Shown: positions 46,648 to 62,536 of the stretch, one piece after another
Numbering within the stretch: position 1 is the stretch's first letter
How the letters are laid out: every line of letters begins with the position of its first letter
Assembly (NCBI GenBank): GCA_013423385.1
Contig: BLZA01000049.1
Location: forward strand, 682,001 to 746,000
Length of the DNA stretch: 64,000 bases
Reading direction: 5' to 3'
From: Naganishia liquefaciens
Lineage: Eukaryota; Basidiomycota; Tremellomycetes; Filobasidiales; Filobasidiaceae
Made by a program: the position numbers and the translations under genes
The notes under the pieces: generated by a model
The model's database searches: none
What the model saw: the letters and a program-made list of their open reading frames with translations, nothing else
What the model was told of the DNA's origin: nothing

Positions 46648-47100
46648 CATACTGAGCAGCAAACCTCCTTTGGTTCTCAATCATCTTCGGTAAATCAGTG
46701 TGCTATTCGGGTGGTCCGTCCTTCTTCCGCTTATCGTCAGACGAGCATTCTCTGCGATTCCTTGGTCTGCTTCCTTCACGACAGTATCAGCCTGTCCGCC
46801 TGAGCGTCATCTATGTGAGGCGGATCCGCCCTTCCCCTTGTCCACCCGTTATAAGCCGAAGTGGAGTCGAGGCTTGGACCATTGGCACACAGAACGATCG
46901 GCGACTCCAGAGACCAAACGGGTGACACGCTTGCAGGCGACAATTAGTACTTATGCGTTGCATACGCCAGTCCTCCTTCGCCATAGGGTTTCTGCCAAGT
47001 TTGGCTGTAGCTTCCAGGTGTCAAGATGAACTGTCGAGAAGAAACAGTCAACACGTGCTGTATGATCTTTATGCGCGACCGCTTGCCCGATAAGACTCAT

Positions 47101-49348
47101 CGCTGATGCAAGATTCCCCTTCAGGTTAACCAGCATGAAAAAGCATCCGCCCTCGCCTTAAGCATTGACCATTCCACAAGCTGATTCTAGTTTTCCTCAT
47201 CATCTTATCTTTCCCGCTGGTCTACGGTTCAACATGCGTGCTACTGCCGGTCACATTGGATTTTGCCTGCCTAGCGCATCTGAGCATTTCTTCGCAAAGT
47301 CCTGCCCGAGTGCACGTCCGTCTCGCGTTCTCAGAAGATATCCTTCCCCGCCGGCCCACCTTGTCCCGGAATTGCGTTCATTTTCACCCCAATGCATGGA
47401 TCTCCGGCGTGGCAAAAGCGCTAGTATTAATATCACTGCGAATCCAGCGAGGGTGACCTCATCCACAGATGCCTGATAGCGGGAACTTTGACCGTCGCAG
47501 CGAGTCCTCTGTGCATTGTGGGAGTCAGCAAGAGCATACGTTTAATTCGATCGATGAGACCCTGCGGGTTCTCAAACGGGAAGCGATGCCTACCATTCTT
47601 CGTAGGATGAAATAGATGACTCTAGGCCGCGAAGATGATTGTACCTGTGTTGGCAAGCGGAGAAGAGAACGGTAGAGACAGATGCTACCTTGTGAATTAG
47701 GTTCTTCTACCAGTTCGTCGAACGCGAAGCCTACCTCAAAAACTGTCAGCAGACCAGGTAGAAACTGAGAGGTGACAGGGACATCATATTCATGATGAAT
47801 CATTGATCAAAATCCTTGGGAGGCCCAGTGTAACTGGGAACCCCGTTTACATCCTGCAGCTGCCACCTTTTTATCACAGCGAAGTGTTAGCCAACTCATA
47901 CACCTCTTACGATTTGTCAAAATACAGTCAAGAGATATCGACGGAAGTCCCCCACCCATTAGGGGCAAGGAGATCGGTAAGATCAATATCAGATGTTCAT
48001 CTGTGAAGATCTTTTGCTTTCAGGGGTCGCTTACCTGATAAGCGGTCATTCGCTTGCAGCATTTCAGCAGGCCACGCGGGCGGAACTTGAGTCAACCCTC
48101 GGGAGAACGGCTGTACGCAAAGTCGCGCAGTCGGCATCGAAGACACTGATGACGACCTCGTTCATGATAAAGTGGTCGACAACGACAGTAGTGGTTCCCG
48201 CAGAGCCTTCTTCCGGATATGCCTATAACGGAATCATTCCAAGCCATATTATATGGAGGCGTCAACGGCGCCGATTCTATCGAGGTTTTCTTGGCTATCG
48301 TTCCGTTCCAATCATTCAAAACTGCGATACTCGTGAATGGTTATAGAACCTCTATTTAAGCAGAAAAAGCAGAAGCCACCATGTGATCCTTACGGAGGTT
48401 GCGTGCCTTCCTTCTTGATGGGCGAATTGCCCTTTCTCATGGCTGGGAAACTGCTGCGTTACACATCCTTGACAAGCGCCGAAGATTTTTCTCCCTCGCT
48501 GCCACGGGTTATCGGAAAGCCGTCAGGAGATGAGAAGACACTAGAATGGACAATTGATCAAGAAATGCGGTACGCAGGAACGACTTTGCATCATGGATTT
48601 TAGATTCGTGTTTTCCTGGCTGACCACGAGATATCGTATCAACATGAACGCTAAAGCAATTAGCTTGATATCGCCACCGCTGATTGGAGACGCGGTGAAT
48701 CGCTGGCCCGGGCTCTCTCCGGCTTTCCGAGGATCGCTTGTTGCTCCATCGAGATGACAATCATGTTCCCTCTGTGCCGTAGGAGCCAATTCCCTTCTTT
48801 GGCGGCATTTTCCGGATCTTGAAGGGTGGACCGTGCAGAATTGGTGTCGAAGCTGTTGTTCGAATCCCTAAGCTTTCTCAGAAGACAACGTGCGACCCTG
48901 TAGAATCTTTGAGTCGACATCGTGCCGAGCCAGATCGCTTGCTCACGTCGAGAGGCATCGAACTGTTGCGAGAGTCGGATTTTGGCCAGACTTTAGACTG
49001 GCGCCACAAGTTGTCTATCAGTGCACTCTCAGACTTTGGAAAGCACGACGCTGGGACTGCCGAGTAGAGCAATGTTGTCCTCAGTCAATGATGATTTATC
49101 TGTCAGCATATATGACCGGTTGCGCAAGAAAGGAGCCTTGGTCTCCCAAAATTCGTTCAAATAGGGAATGAGAAACGGCTTTTGAGATATTCAAGAAGTT
49201 GTATTGTCTCCCTATACGAGTTGCGTCGAATATCTTGACAGTGATCATATCACAAGGCGTATCTGAAGATACCTCTTCCAAAAATGACACAGGCCTCGGT
49301 CCGCTTCGGAGCCCGGAGGAGTATTTTCGCCAATGACCTGTCTGCACA
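47101..49348 (-). other. Unresolved minus-strand coding-like fragments
   Basis: Several minus-strand frames have protein-like composition: 49168-49347 (GDQGSFLAQPVIYADR), about 49020-49110 (NIALLGSPSVVLSK), 48660-48920 (EGNWLLRHRGNMIVISMEQQ), 47525-47803 (VGFAFDELVEEPNSQGSICL) and 47251-47466 (a hydrophobic LAGFAVILILALLP). I could not connect them into one gene or name a family. It is either an orphan gene with many introns or a decayed one, lying directly downstream of the next gene's stop. Confidence 0.3.
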
Positions 49349-52300
49349 TCATCCAGACCCGTCGGCTAATCCATAACTGTATCCGTTCGAGCGTCGCCCC
49401 GAGCCTCTTGGCGGTGCCAGTCGTGGCGACTCCCACGACTCGCGCACAAGAATGGATCCGGACGTCGGCATGGGCGGCGAGCTTGTACCGCTGAAGGCTG
49501 AAAGAGAGCTGGAAGATGGAGAACGTGTATGATTGGCTGCGCGGTCAGCGCGACGGACCAAGAAGGAAATAGGAGGAGGCGGAGCGAGCGGCGTGGCGAA
49601 GTCATCGTCACGTGGAACCGGTCCAATGTTGGTCTTTTCGGACGACTGGCCTTCCGATTTTTTGCGACTCTTGATTTTCGCCAAGAGACCTTTGATGCCC
49701 TTCTTTTTGTTGTTGCTCGGGTGACCGGCGTCAGGATAAACGGAGCGGACTTGCGTATCGTAGGGGTTTGTTGACATATCTGTAGGCTGCCTAGCAGCTT
49801 CGTTCGGTTCCCGGTGACTCATGAAAGAGGACGACGTCCTGGTGAAGAAACGGGGTCGAGCGGGAGACGCCATGCTGATCGAGCGCGGCTGCGAATCGGG
49901 TGGGCCATTGCGGCGGCGATCTTGATCCAGACCCAGACTGTTGGAAATGAGCGACAACTTCCAACTGCACCGCGGAAAACTTACTGCATATCCATCATGC
50001 TTCCACTATTGCCGCCGTGACTGCTGCCCCAATGACTACCCGCCTGGCTCCCACCAAACAGGCTCGTGACGCTTCCGCCCCATCGGCCGAGCACGGAGGA
50101 GCGACCATTGCCTTCTCGACCGGGACCAGGGCTGGATCGAACAGAGGACGCGCCGCCCTTCTTTCCCGCCCACACAGCGAACGAGAATGGTCGAAGCGCC
50201 GTGTCGGATGCAGGATCCCAGTCCATTGTTGATGTATCGTCGGTCGCAAAAGTGTACTGCTGATCTTGGCGGAATGTACTGGCCGTGGGGGATTGACGGC
50301 TTATTATCCGGCTTGCAGGTTGCCACGAGAGCTCGAGCATACCGGGAGAAGAAATACCGCGGCCTTTGCGGACGTCAAGCTCCACTGCCGGTACACGGGG
50401 CTTTCGGCGTGGATCAACGGAGAGTTGCTCGACATGGTCGGAGCGTTGGTATTCGTAGCCGTTGTTGGAGGGGACAGAGGAAGCCTCGTACATGGTGGAA
50501 CGGTTTTGATAGCCGTTGATGGCCATTCTTGGTTGATAATTTGAAGCAGGTCCAGCCATGGCCCGGCCATTGATGCCACTTGCGCGACAAGGGTCTGATC
50601 GCTCCAACTCGTACAGCCAGAGGTTGGACTCGAGTTGTGGCTCCTCCTCTGGCGGTATCCCAATCACAGCAGCTTGATCACGCAGGTATTTCTGTAGGGT
50701 TTTGAACCGATGCGCCGAGGGCGATACATTCTGCAGCCAGGGTCAGCAGGTGTCAAGCGGGAAAACGTGCGACTTACCTTTCGCGCAAGCTCCTTCAGTC
50801 CCGATTCATAGAGCCCACCTTCGAACCTGCCTCGAAACGCCAGCGGTAATCCCGCATCTTCTCTCTGGTTATCCTCCTCCCAGCTGAAGCCACGCCACCT
50901 GACAATCCTGCTCAACTCTTGATCCGCACGCACGACCCACTGCAGCCGTTCATCATCCCGCTCCCAATCCGACTCGGCAGAGGACGACGCCCGGTGCCTC
51001 GCCGACTTGCGCGGCCCTTCGTAAGCCAGGAAGCCACGCGCATCTTCCCATCGATGATCAAACGCGCGTTCCTCGACCAGCATCCTCGCGAATTCGCCGT
51101 CGGACGCGCGAGACCAGACGCCGCGCGAAGTGACGTCAACGTGCGAGAGATCGCGGTCGCGCATGAGGCATTCCAGGCAGATCTCCTCCTGTGGCGGGGG
51201 GATCTTGACGCGGAGGGGAACGATGGGGGCTTGACTGCCGTTGGCGGCGGCCATGTCAGCAAAGTTTCGGCTAGAAGGCGGTCGAGAGTCTTGGGACCAT
51301 TCAAGGGCCTTTGGACGTGCGTCCGAAGGGTAAGGTCCGCCGCCTGATGCTTCGCCGCGAACGGAAGCGATTAGCCCGGGAACAGTGGGAACTTGGGCGG
51401 GTGCATCGTAATTGGTGTGATCGGCAAGGACGCGTGCGTCATATGTCGTTTGCGGTCGAGAGGACGGTCCCGCGTCCGGATGCGATGCATATGGCGAATC
51501 CATGGGGATGGTGCCCATGGAGCGTGATTGTTGGTGGGCTCGGCGTGTCGGGTCGAACGAGGTGTATGACGGTGAAGCTAATGGCGCCGAGGGTATTCGT
51601 CCTACTTGGGGTCGACGTACGGACTGCGGGAAGGGCGGGTCAGTTTCGAGCCAGGGCTATCGTGGAGAACTGGCAGGCGCGGTGTGCATATCGCGGAGCC
51701 GAGGGGCAGAGGCGTCTTGTGGACCACGCTTACGATGTTGACGAGAACCCAGAAGACGGATCCCTGATCATTCGACAATGGCCAAAACCGACCCAGAGTG
51801 CCCGTCCGGATGGGGTGACCAGTTGCGTTTGGATCGCAGGCGCTTGCCAAACACTCGCACACCTGCAGCACTACCCACGCAGCGCCTTTTTGACATCGCA
51901 CTGACGCACATTGCATGCTGTGCGCCTGCTGCTCGCGTTCCCGCTGACGTAGAATTCATCCACCGGCAACGCTAGCTGGAGTGGGAACGATTCAACGTCG
52001 CACCGACGCGCCCAAGCGCTCAGAGCTCGATCCCGCCAATCGCCTCGCGACTCTCTGAGTTTCCCGTGTGGTCTATATGCACGCACTTCCTCCCAAATCG
52101 GCCGCCAGCACTCACCTGCTGCTCATAGCCCCTCGTGCTTCCCTGCCCCGTGTTCGCCGCCGCCCCGCCCCATGCAAACCCGGTCTCGTCCCTCCCGCCT
52201 TGTTGCGGCCGATACACAAAGTCGGCATAATCCGGATGATCCGTGATGGGCGATGGCGTGCCCCGGGATTGATAGTCCTTGAGCGGGACCGGAGGCGGGA

Positions 52301-52673
52301 TGTCGAGCGTGAGCGGGGTTGTCGGCTGACGGATGGGGGAGGTAGGCGGGAGAGAAGAGGATGGGGTGATGATGGTCTTGCGCCGGGCGATGGTTGGGTC
52401 TCGGAGAAAGGGGACGCCCGGTGAGAGTTTGGCGGCAGAGGAGGGAGAGGCGGTGGATGGCGTGTACGGTCTTGAGCCTGGAAAGGGGGCGATTATGAGC
52501 GGTGTATCGGATTGCCGTGATCAGAACTGACCATGCATGTCGCCGCCGTCCTTTGGCTCGCCTGTAAACGATCCGCCGAGCTGCAGGTCGGAAAAGGACC
52601 CGAGATGGAGGACGGGCAGCGCAAAAGGGGACGCCGCGAGGGGCGATGCTGTGCGTCGGATGGGCGATCCCAT
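49349..52673 (-). CDS. Uncharacterised Ser/Pro-rich protein with an ECLMRDRDL motif
   Basis: A large, mostly disordered protein with no catalytic domain I can see. The start is MGSPIRRTASPLAAS at 52673, followed by an intron (GTCAGT...CCAG) and a Pro/Thr-rich segment (PLTLDIPPPVPLKDYQS). One or more introns between about 52075 and 51615 lead to SFDPTRRAH. The only ordered-looking block, near 50700-51230, contains ICLECLMRDRD, VDVTSRGVWSRASD, WVVRADQELSRIVRWRG and GLYESGLKELARK. The C-terminal 350 residues are Ser/Gly-rich with a basic patch (NNKKKGIKGLLAKIKSRKK), ending at 49349. I recall similar ECLMRDRD blocks in uncharacterised basidiomycete proteins but cannot prove it. Function unknown; a signalling or scaffold role would be a guess. 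Confidence 0.7.
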
Positions 52674-53130
52674 GGTGGATCGCGCGTACGGGGGCGACGG
52701 GGACGGCGAGATGGAAGTGTGCTCGACTGTGAGTCTGCTATACCGTGGTGGGGTCGCCCACAAGCTGGCTGGCTTAATTCGTGCCCTTCGCGTCTATAAT
52801 TACCATCCGCGCTTCTTAGCTTTGTTAGCTTGCAGGGCTTATTATTAGCTTGGCTTGTTGGCTTGTTGGCTTGTTGGCTTGCTCCTTGCGGGCAGATGCC
52901 TCCGAAATGCAAACAGATAGACTGATTCAAAGCTCGGGTTTCGTGCACGCGTCTCGGGCTGGCCACTCGCTCCTGGGTATTCCCCTGTATACATATCAGG
53001 CTTCGATGAGCTCAGGAAATAGTTTCCTGAAAAGCCGCCTGCGACTTGCTAATGCGAGATTGCATGTCGCGTACCAAGTGAGCGACAAGCAGAAGACTCT
53101 GAATAAAGGAACAACAGTCGCTACATCGAC
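52674..53130. other. Upstream region of the ECLMRDRDL gene
   Basis: It probably holds the promoter and leader. It contains the TTGGCTTG repeat. The frame upstream of 52673 is open to 52763 (another ATG), so the start could be 30 residues longer. Confidence 0.4.
52850..52881. repeat. Four perfect copies of TTGGCTTG
   Basis: A 32-base minisatellite about 180 bases upstream of the gene start, preceded by decayed TTAGCTT words. The unit is again 8 bases, as at 11600-11700, but the sequence is unrelated. Confidence 0.9.
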
Positions 53131-53568
53131 GATTGTTCGACAACTGAAGCAAAAAGTTAGGTGACCGTTATTCTAGTCTTTCCCGTCTATGCTAACTTAC
53201 CTCGTCCTACCCATTTCTCTATTTCCCCAGCTATTGCTCTTAAAATAGACCCAACTTGCTTGAACATTGGGACAACTCTTCTGCTAAACCTGTGCCGCGG
53301 CAACGAGGAGGCGGCTGTTCCACACACTACAGCCGTGGGCCCCCCTCTGTCGAACGACATTCCGGCTGAATGACGGTTGAACGCCATTGCTAGCACTCGT
53401 CCGGCTAGGCGGTCATCGTAGCCCATGCCATTTATATTTTCAAGCAATATTCAAACAGCGACGATCAGGAATCGAACTAGCAGCCTTAGACTTCGGCTAC
53501 TTTCAAACGTCGTGTTCCTGTTGCAGGCTAGACCAACTGTGCTAAGCTGAAGGTTGAAACCGGGATCC
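53131..53568 (-). repeat. tRNA-derived SINE-like element, family B, copy 1
   Basis: About 438 bases. On the minus strand it starts with CTTAGCACAGTTGG (A-box like, near 53552), then AACACGACGTTTGAAAG and a B-box GTTCGATTCCTG near 53464-53475. The body matches 56772-57211 in opposite orientation, with shared words GCTAGCA, TGTAGTGTGTGGAAC, GTTGTCCCAATGTTCAAGCA and GTAAGTTAGCATAGACGG, and an end rich in CACCTRACTTTTGCTTCAG. The body is non-coding. Confidence 0.7.
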
Positions 53569-53762
53569 CGCTGATGGAAACATGCAGAGGTTCAAATCGG
53601 TTGCACGAGGCTCGCGAGTAACGGAAGGACTCAGGTGTGTATCGTGGTGGGTGCCTATCAAGCAAACGCCTATAAGGTGAACGACAAGGCGGCGAACTAG
53701 ATGCCTCCGAATCATGAGGATAGATATGTTGTGTCACTCCACTGGGCGGTGTGCTCGATCTG

Positions 53763-55877
53763 CTAATACCAGTATGTACTGCCAGAACTGCTCTCCTTGC
53801 ATATCTCAGCAGATGTAGCCGAGGTGTTCACCTTGGGACCGCTTGAAAGGCGGGGAATTTGACTTTGACCGAAGGTGTGCCTGGAGGGCCCACAACTGAG
53901 TCTTGTGCCCATCCGGCGCCAGAGATCTCATTCTCGATAGACTGCGCAAGATCGTTGCTCAGTCGATATGTCGAGGATGCGGACACATCACGCAGCATGG
54001 AGCTTTGGCGTGATATTGAAGAAGGCGAGGCCGGGAAAGGTTTTCTGGGCAGACCTGAGGAAGAGATTCTCTTGTTACCATGCGTTCCAGCCAGAGTCGA
54101 CAAGGAAGGCATGCTGGAAGAAACCGGAATACTGGTAGAAGGTGGTGCCATGCCGGAACAAGCCTTCCTATCGCCTTGAGACGCAGCTGGATCAGATGCG
54201 ACGTGGCAGCTCGGATACCGCTTGAAAGTGCGCTCTAGCCATCTTTGTACCAAGCAAAAATCAGACACTTGCATCCGAAAGATTCATGCCGCCTTACTCG
54301 TCTAGACTCTGGAATCCACCGCCCACCACGACAGAGACCCGCAAAGTCGTATCTCTTTGCCACATTCGGCAATACGCAGAGGCTGTTTTCCCATCGTACG
54401 TAAACGTACACATGCCACTCATGCCATCAGACCAGACTTTCATCTCCCTGTTAGGCTGAAAGCTGAATTTCGTCTAATAGCAAGCTTGTCAGAATTTGCG
54501 CACTCCTTGCGGAGGAGATACAGCTGACTCACGGGCGATCGCTCCAACACCTCATCTGCGACTCGCCTGACAGTATCATCCAGACTTTCCGAAAACTGAG
54601 ACCGACGTGCCTTTTGCTGCCCAGTCATTCGTAACCGTTGTTCACTGGTCGGCGTGCCCAGAGGCTGGCGCCGGCTTGCGGATACGGGTATACGAGTAGG
54701 CGTAGCGATCGGTGTCGAAGACTTTTCACTTGTTGTGGATTTATCCTCAACCGTGACAACCAGGTCATCGTCATCTGGCCGGGCGGACCTTGACGGGATC
54801 TTGGTCAGATCTGGTGGGTGCGTGGATTGAGGAAATAATTCGCTTACGGATATAGCGATGCATGTATTGCTTCTAACCGACAATGACATTCCTCACGGAG
54901 CGTGTTGATGGCCATTTCTGCGGCTACTCCAAGCGCGTAGAGCGTTACTTTGTCGGGCGGAACACAAGGTTGGTTGCGTCGCTGCGGCGATTGTACCGAA
55001 TCTGAGACAGAGAAAACTTGAGAAAGGCATGCGGATCGATTGTCTTGGATCATGAATACTGACCCATACACGCATCTTGCAGCGCACCATATCTTGATGA
55101 ACGATATTCCTCCAGCATAGCGAGATATTCCCAAAGACTTTGCTCAACTCTTTCAATGTGCATTGGATCCTGCGCGTTATCTGCGAGTGGAAGCGAGATG
55201 GCCTTCACATCCTGAATGAATCTTGGTATCAACACCCTGAGAGGTAAGACTGAGTCTACCTGGACTGACGCGCATACCTCAATGGCTGCTTCCAACCTGC
55301 GAATGTCCGCCAAAACTTCCACTGCGTCCAGGGCGTAGTGCTTTTCGTCGTCCGGCAATTCGAGTCTTGTCACATGTCCACCTGCACCATCCTCGAAGTA
55401 GAAATCGTCGGGCCGTGGGCTATACGTAGCTGCATGAGGAGCTGCGGATCTGGGCGAGTGGACAGGAGTTGATGCACTTGAAGAAACGCGTCCCGGCGTG
55501 AACAGGAGACGTCTTTCGATCTCGAGGACGACTGGACTGACGGGTATCGAATGATCGCCGTGCCGAAGAGGAGTGTGAGGCAGAATCATTGTGGGCGAGA
55601 GCTGCCAGAGGAGACGTGCGGCGATGTCAAGCAAGGATACGCTGATGGGGATCAAGTGAATCGTGGCATGAAATCCTGGATGGATAGCTGGATGGATTCG
55701 TTTATCCACAGGCAACGAATGTCTCGGAAACAACGCGTAGACTGTCACGAAGAACGCGTGCGGCGCGTCGTCTGACCGCCCGGTGACTTTCACTTGCGAT
55801 CCTCGACGGAGGTTCACGCCAGGAACGGGACGGGACATCTGACGACGATGCACCAACAGTAGGGATGTAGTTGACAT
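53763..55877 (-). CDS. Uncharacterised multi-exon protein
   Basis: I do not recognise the family. Exon 1 starts at 55877 (MSTTSLLLVHRRQM) and runs to about 55070. After a Ser/Pro-rich stretch it becomes helical and conserved-looking: HYALDAVEVLADIRRLEAAI, VLPLRVLIPRFIQDV and WEYLAMLEEYRSSRYG. A GTCAGT...CAAG intron joins a second helical exon (VTLYALGVAAEMAINTLREE). Further exons are acidic and Ser/Thr-rich (DDDDLVVTVEDK; SESLDDTVRRVADEVLERSP) and contain a segment starting near 54274 (VQRWLERTFKRYPS). The last exon gives VPSSGSTYWY and TAG at 53763. The gene is bracketed by the two inverted family B SINE-like copies. No membrane segment or enzyme motif is seen. Exon joins between 54280 and 54500 are uncertain. 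Confidence 0.6.
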
Positions 55878-56771
55878 GGAACATATACCATTATACGTGA
55901 TACAAGCTTCGATTGCTCCATCTAATCAGGCAATCCCCGCCTGTTTATGCTCCCTTCGAAGCTTGCAATCCTGGACCATCGGTACTGTCCACCTCTCAGG
56001 GTCAGAGGCATTCTCACCGTGCCAATAAGACTGCTTCCAATCTGCATAATCGCATCTCGTCCGGAAGCGACCTGCGTCCTTGGGTCGATGGGGGCGGCAG
56101 ACGCAATGCCACTGGCCTCCCCCATGACTTCCTCCATGACTCCTCCATGACTTTTCCATGATAGCCTTCAAGGCATTGCCTGTCAGTGACTGAAAGACGT
56201 CATGAATAGGTCGGCCAGCTTGCTAAAGGTTGTTTGTAGCCAAATCATCAGTGAATCACGTTCACTCTGCTACATCGAAGCCGCCTTCCCCGCCGGGACA
56301 TTTCCATATCCTGGCAGACTCGACTCCGTATGATCGCCTCGAAACTGAAGAAGAAACCCGACTGTACATTATTGATGCCATTCTGCAGTTGCGTCAAACT
56401 CGACGCAGTCCCCCCCCCCTTTCCCCCTTCCCCCCTGCCTCAAAAGTTGATGGCATCGCCTTTTACGACCGTGACGTGATTCATTCCCATAACAGTCTAC
56501 AAACAGTGCGGGGCAAGATTTCGCAGTTGAAATCTTGGCAAGGTGCATCGCTTACACGCACCTCTACTGCACCTCCCTGGGGCAATCCAGATATCGCAGA
56601 TATTCGAAATTGGCGGTACATCGTCTAGACCCAGCAAGCTACCTTGCAGTTTCGGAAGCAGATGTCAGCCGGCTGCTGATATGCATACAACCGTCTTCAG
56701 TCATTTCGTTATTCAACAGAGCTTTCGACAGCCACTGATGAAACTAGGTAGACATATTCGTGTTCTCCAGG
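55878..56771. other. Intergenic stretch without a supported gene
   Basis: About 900 bases. Near 56115-56160 the word TCCATGACT recurs three times. A C-rich tract (CCCCCCCC) lies at about 56410. The frame 56230-56628 (plus, 132 residues) has no family. Confidence 0.5.
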
Positions 56772-57211
56772 AGCCCGCTCTCAACCTTCCGCTTAGCACA
56801 GTTGGTCTAGCTGGCCACAGGAATACGACGTTGAAAGCAGCTGAAGTCGAAGGCTGCTAGCTCGATTCCTGTCCGTCGCTGTTTTAGTATTGCTTGAAAA
56901 TTGCAAAACAGTTCGGCTATGATGACCGCCACGTCCGGAAGAGTGCTAGCAATGACGTTCAACACGTCATTCAACTGAACTGTTAGGCGGCGGGAAAGGG
57001 CAACGGCTGTAGTGTGTGGAACGGCCGCCTTGCCGTTGACATGGCATAGGTTTAGCGGAAGAGTTGTCCCAATGTTCAAGCAAGTTGGGTCTATTCAAGA
57101 GAGCAATCGCTGGAGAAGTAGAGAAAGGGTGGGACAAGGTAAGTTAGCATAGACGGACAAGGGGTTGAACAACAGTCACCTGACTTTTGCTTCAGCTTTT
57201 GGACAATGTCT
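56772..57211 (+). repeat. tRNA-derived SINE-like element, family B, copy 2
   Basis: About 440 bases, inverted relative to 53131-53568. The head GCTTAGCACAGTTGG starts at 56791 and the B-box-like CTCGATTCCTG is at about 56862. It aligns along its whole length with copy 1, ending TTTTGCTTCAGCTTTTGGAC. No coding frame is shared. Confidence 0.7.
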
Positions 57212-57998
57212 AAACTAATATACTTTGATTCACCCATTCTGATCTTTGGCTCGTCGGTCTTTCATACCCAATTTCGGAAATTCGCTTCGGTAAGCTGTGG
57301 CCTAGTCAGAGGCATCACAGCGACATCGTCTCGAGGAAGTCGGCGCTCCAGCCTCCCGAACAGCGACCTGTCCGCCGCAACTCTCGGCTTAAATACTTGA
57401 TTACAAAGCCGGCGTTGTGTCTTGACTATGCGCATTGTCACAGCTATAGCTCATATGGCGGGTATCGGACTAGCCTTGTAGCTTCTGTTATCAATCAATC
57501 GTCAAGTCTGACGTCTTCTCGTCTCCACACTTCGCACGGTTTTTCCTCTGGAATTTGGCGAGTCAGATGTGAATACTGCGTCCATGGACGACTTTGCATA
57601 ACACGATCGTGGAAATAATGGATGCTCGGCTCATCAAGGGGCATCTTCCGTATTTGTACGCTCAGGCAGCTGGCTCATGCCGAGGCCGTTGACTAAAGAC
57701 GCCGTGGACCGGTTGGCCAGCTCGCCCAAGTTGTACTTGGAAGTCCAATATAAGCTTGCGTTCGAGTTTGGTTGCTCTGGTTTCGCCCAAGTGGAGGCAA
57801 TTGTCAGAGAAGCCAGCTGAGAAGCCGCACGCCACCCACCGCCAATCCGGGCGCCGAAACGCGTTTATCATCCGTCCGATCAAACATTTCCCAGCCAGTT
57901 TGCCTTCTTCCTTGTCTGACGAGCGTTGAAGAGGTTCGCACGGCGAAAGATCTCCTGGTATCGAACCCTCCTTCTGGAGCTTCGTCAGTCCCCCACCG
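57212..57998. other. Upstream region of RPC2
   Basis: No gene is supported here. The part near 57750-57998 probably holds the RPC2 leader; open frames on both strands overlap it by chance. Confidence 0.5.
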
Positions 57999-62176
<4,178 letters not shown>

Positions 62177-62536
62177 TCTATGCGGAGAACTTCGTCGGCC
62201 CCTATCCATATTATGGCGATTGCACCATGCACGATCTGGCCATCACCTCATATACCATTGCCATGATTCTCCTCGTGGGAAGTTACCGATTGCGGTGTAG
62301 TGCTTTGTGCTTGGCTTCGGGATCAGGAGGGTTCGTTACTTGAGGTCAGCAGCCGGGACTACTACATCTATATAGCATATCAAGCCCATATCAAATGCAA
62401 ATTGCAATCACAAAGGCTGGAAAGGAATAATTCTGGTCTACATAAACTTGGTTCCCAGATTTTGCCGACGTGTATATATTCCCAAGCTCATCACTCGCGG
62501 CCGACCGATCTACCACTCGCCGTCACAGCTGCCGTC
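62177..62536. other. Convergent spacer between RPC2 and the F-box gene
   Basis: 360 bases with no gene or repeat recognised; it contains both 3' ends. Confidence 0.5.

Larger units (their letters stand above)
41726..47100. other. Lower-GC, gene-poor tract
   Basis: More than 5 kb of clearly lower GC than the flanking genes, with no domain I recognise and no convincing multi-exon gene. The longest frames are 42670-43095 (plus, 141 residues), 45537-46076 (minus, 179 residues), 44824-45120 (plus) and 42031-42276 (plus); none has a family. It holds a diverged direct duplication and an 11-base minisatellite. It could be a decayed gene cluster, fast-evolving orphans or silent filler. Confidence 0.5.

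Noticed and set aside
41726-49348. Centromere or LTR-type retroelement cluster
   Set aside because: Reduced GC and lack of genes would fit, but I found no paired long terminal repeats, no polymerase motifs and no satellite array, and the tract is short for a centromere.
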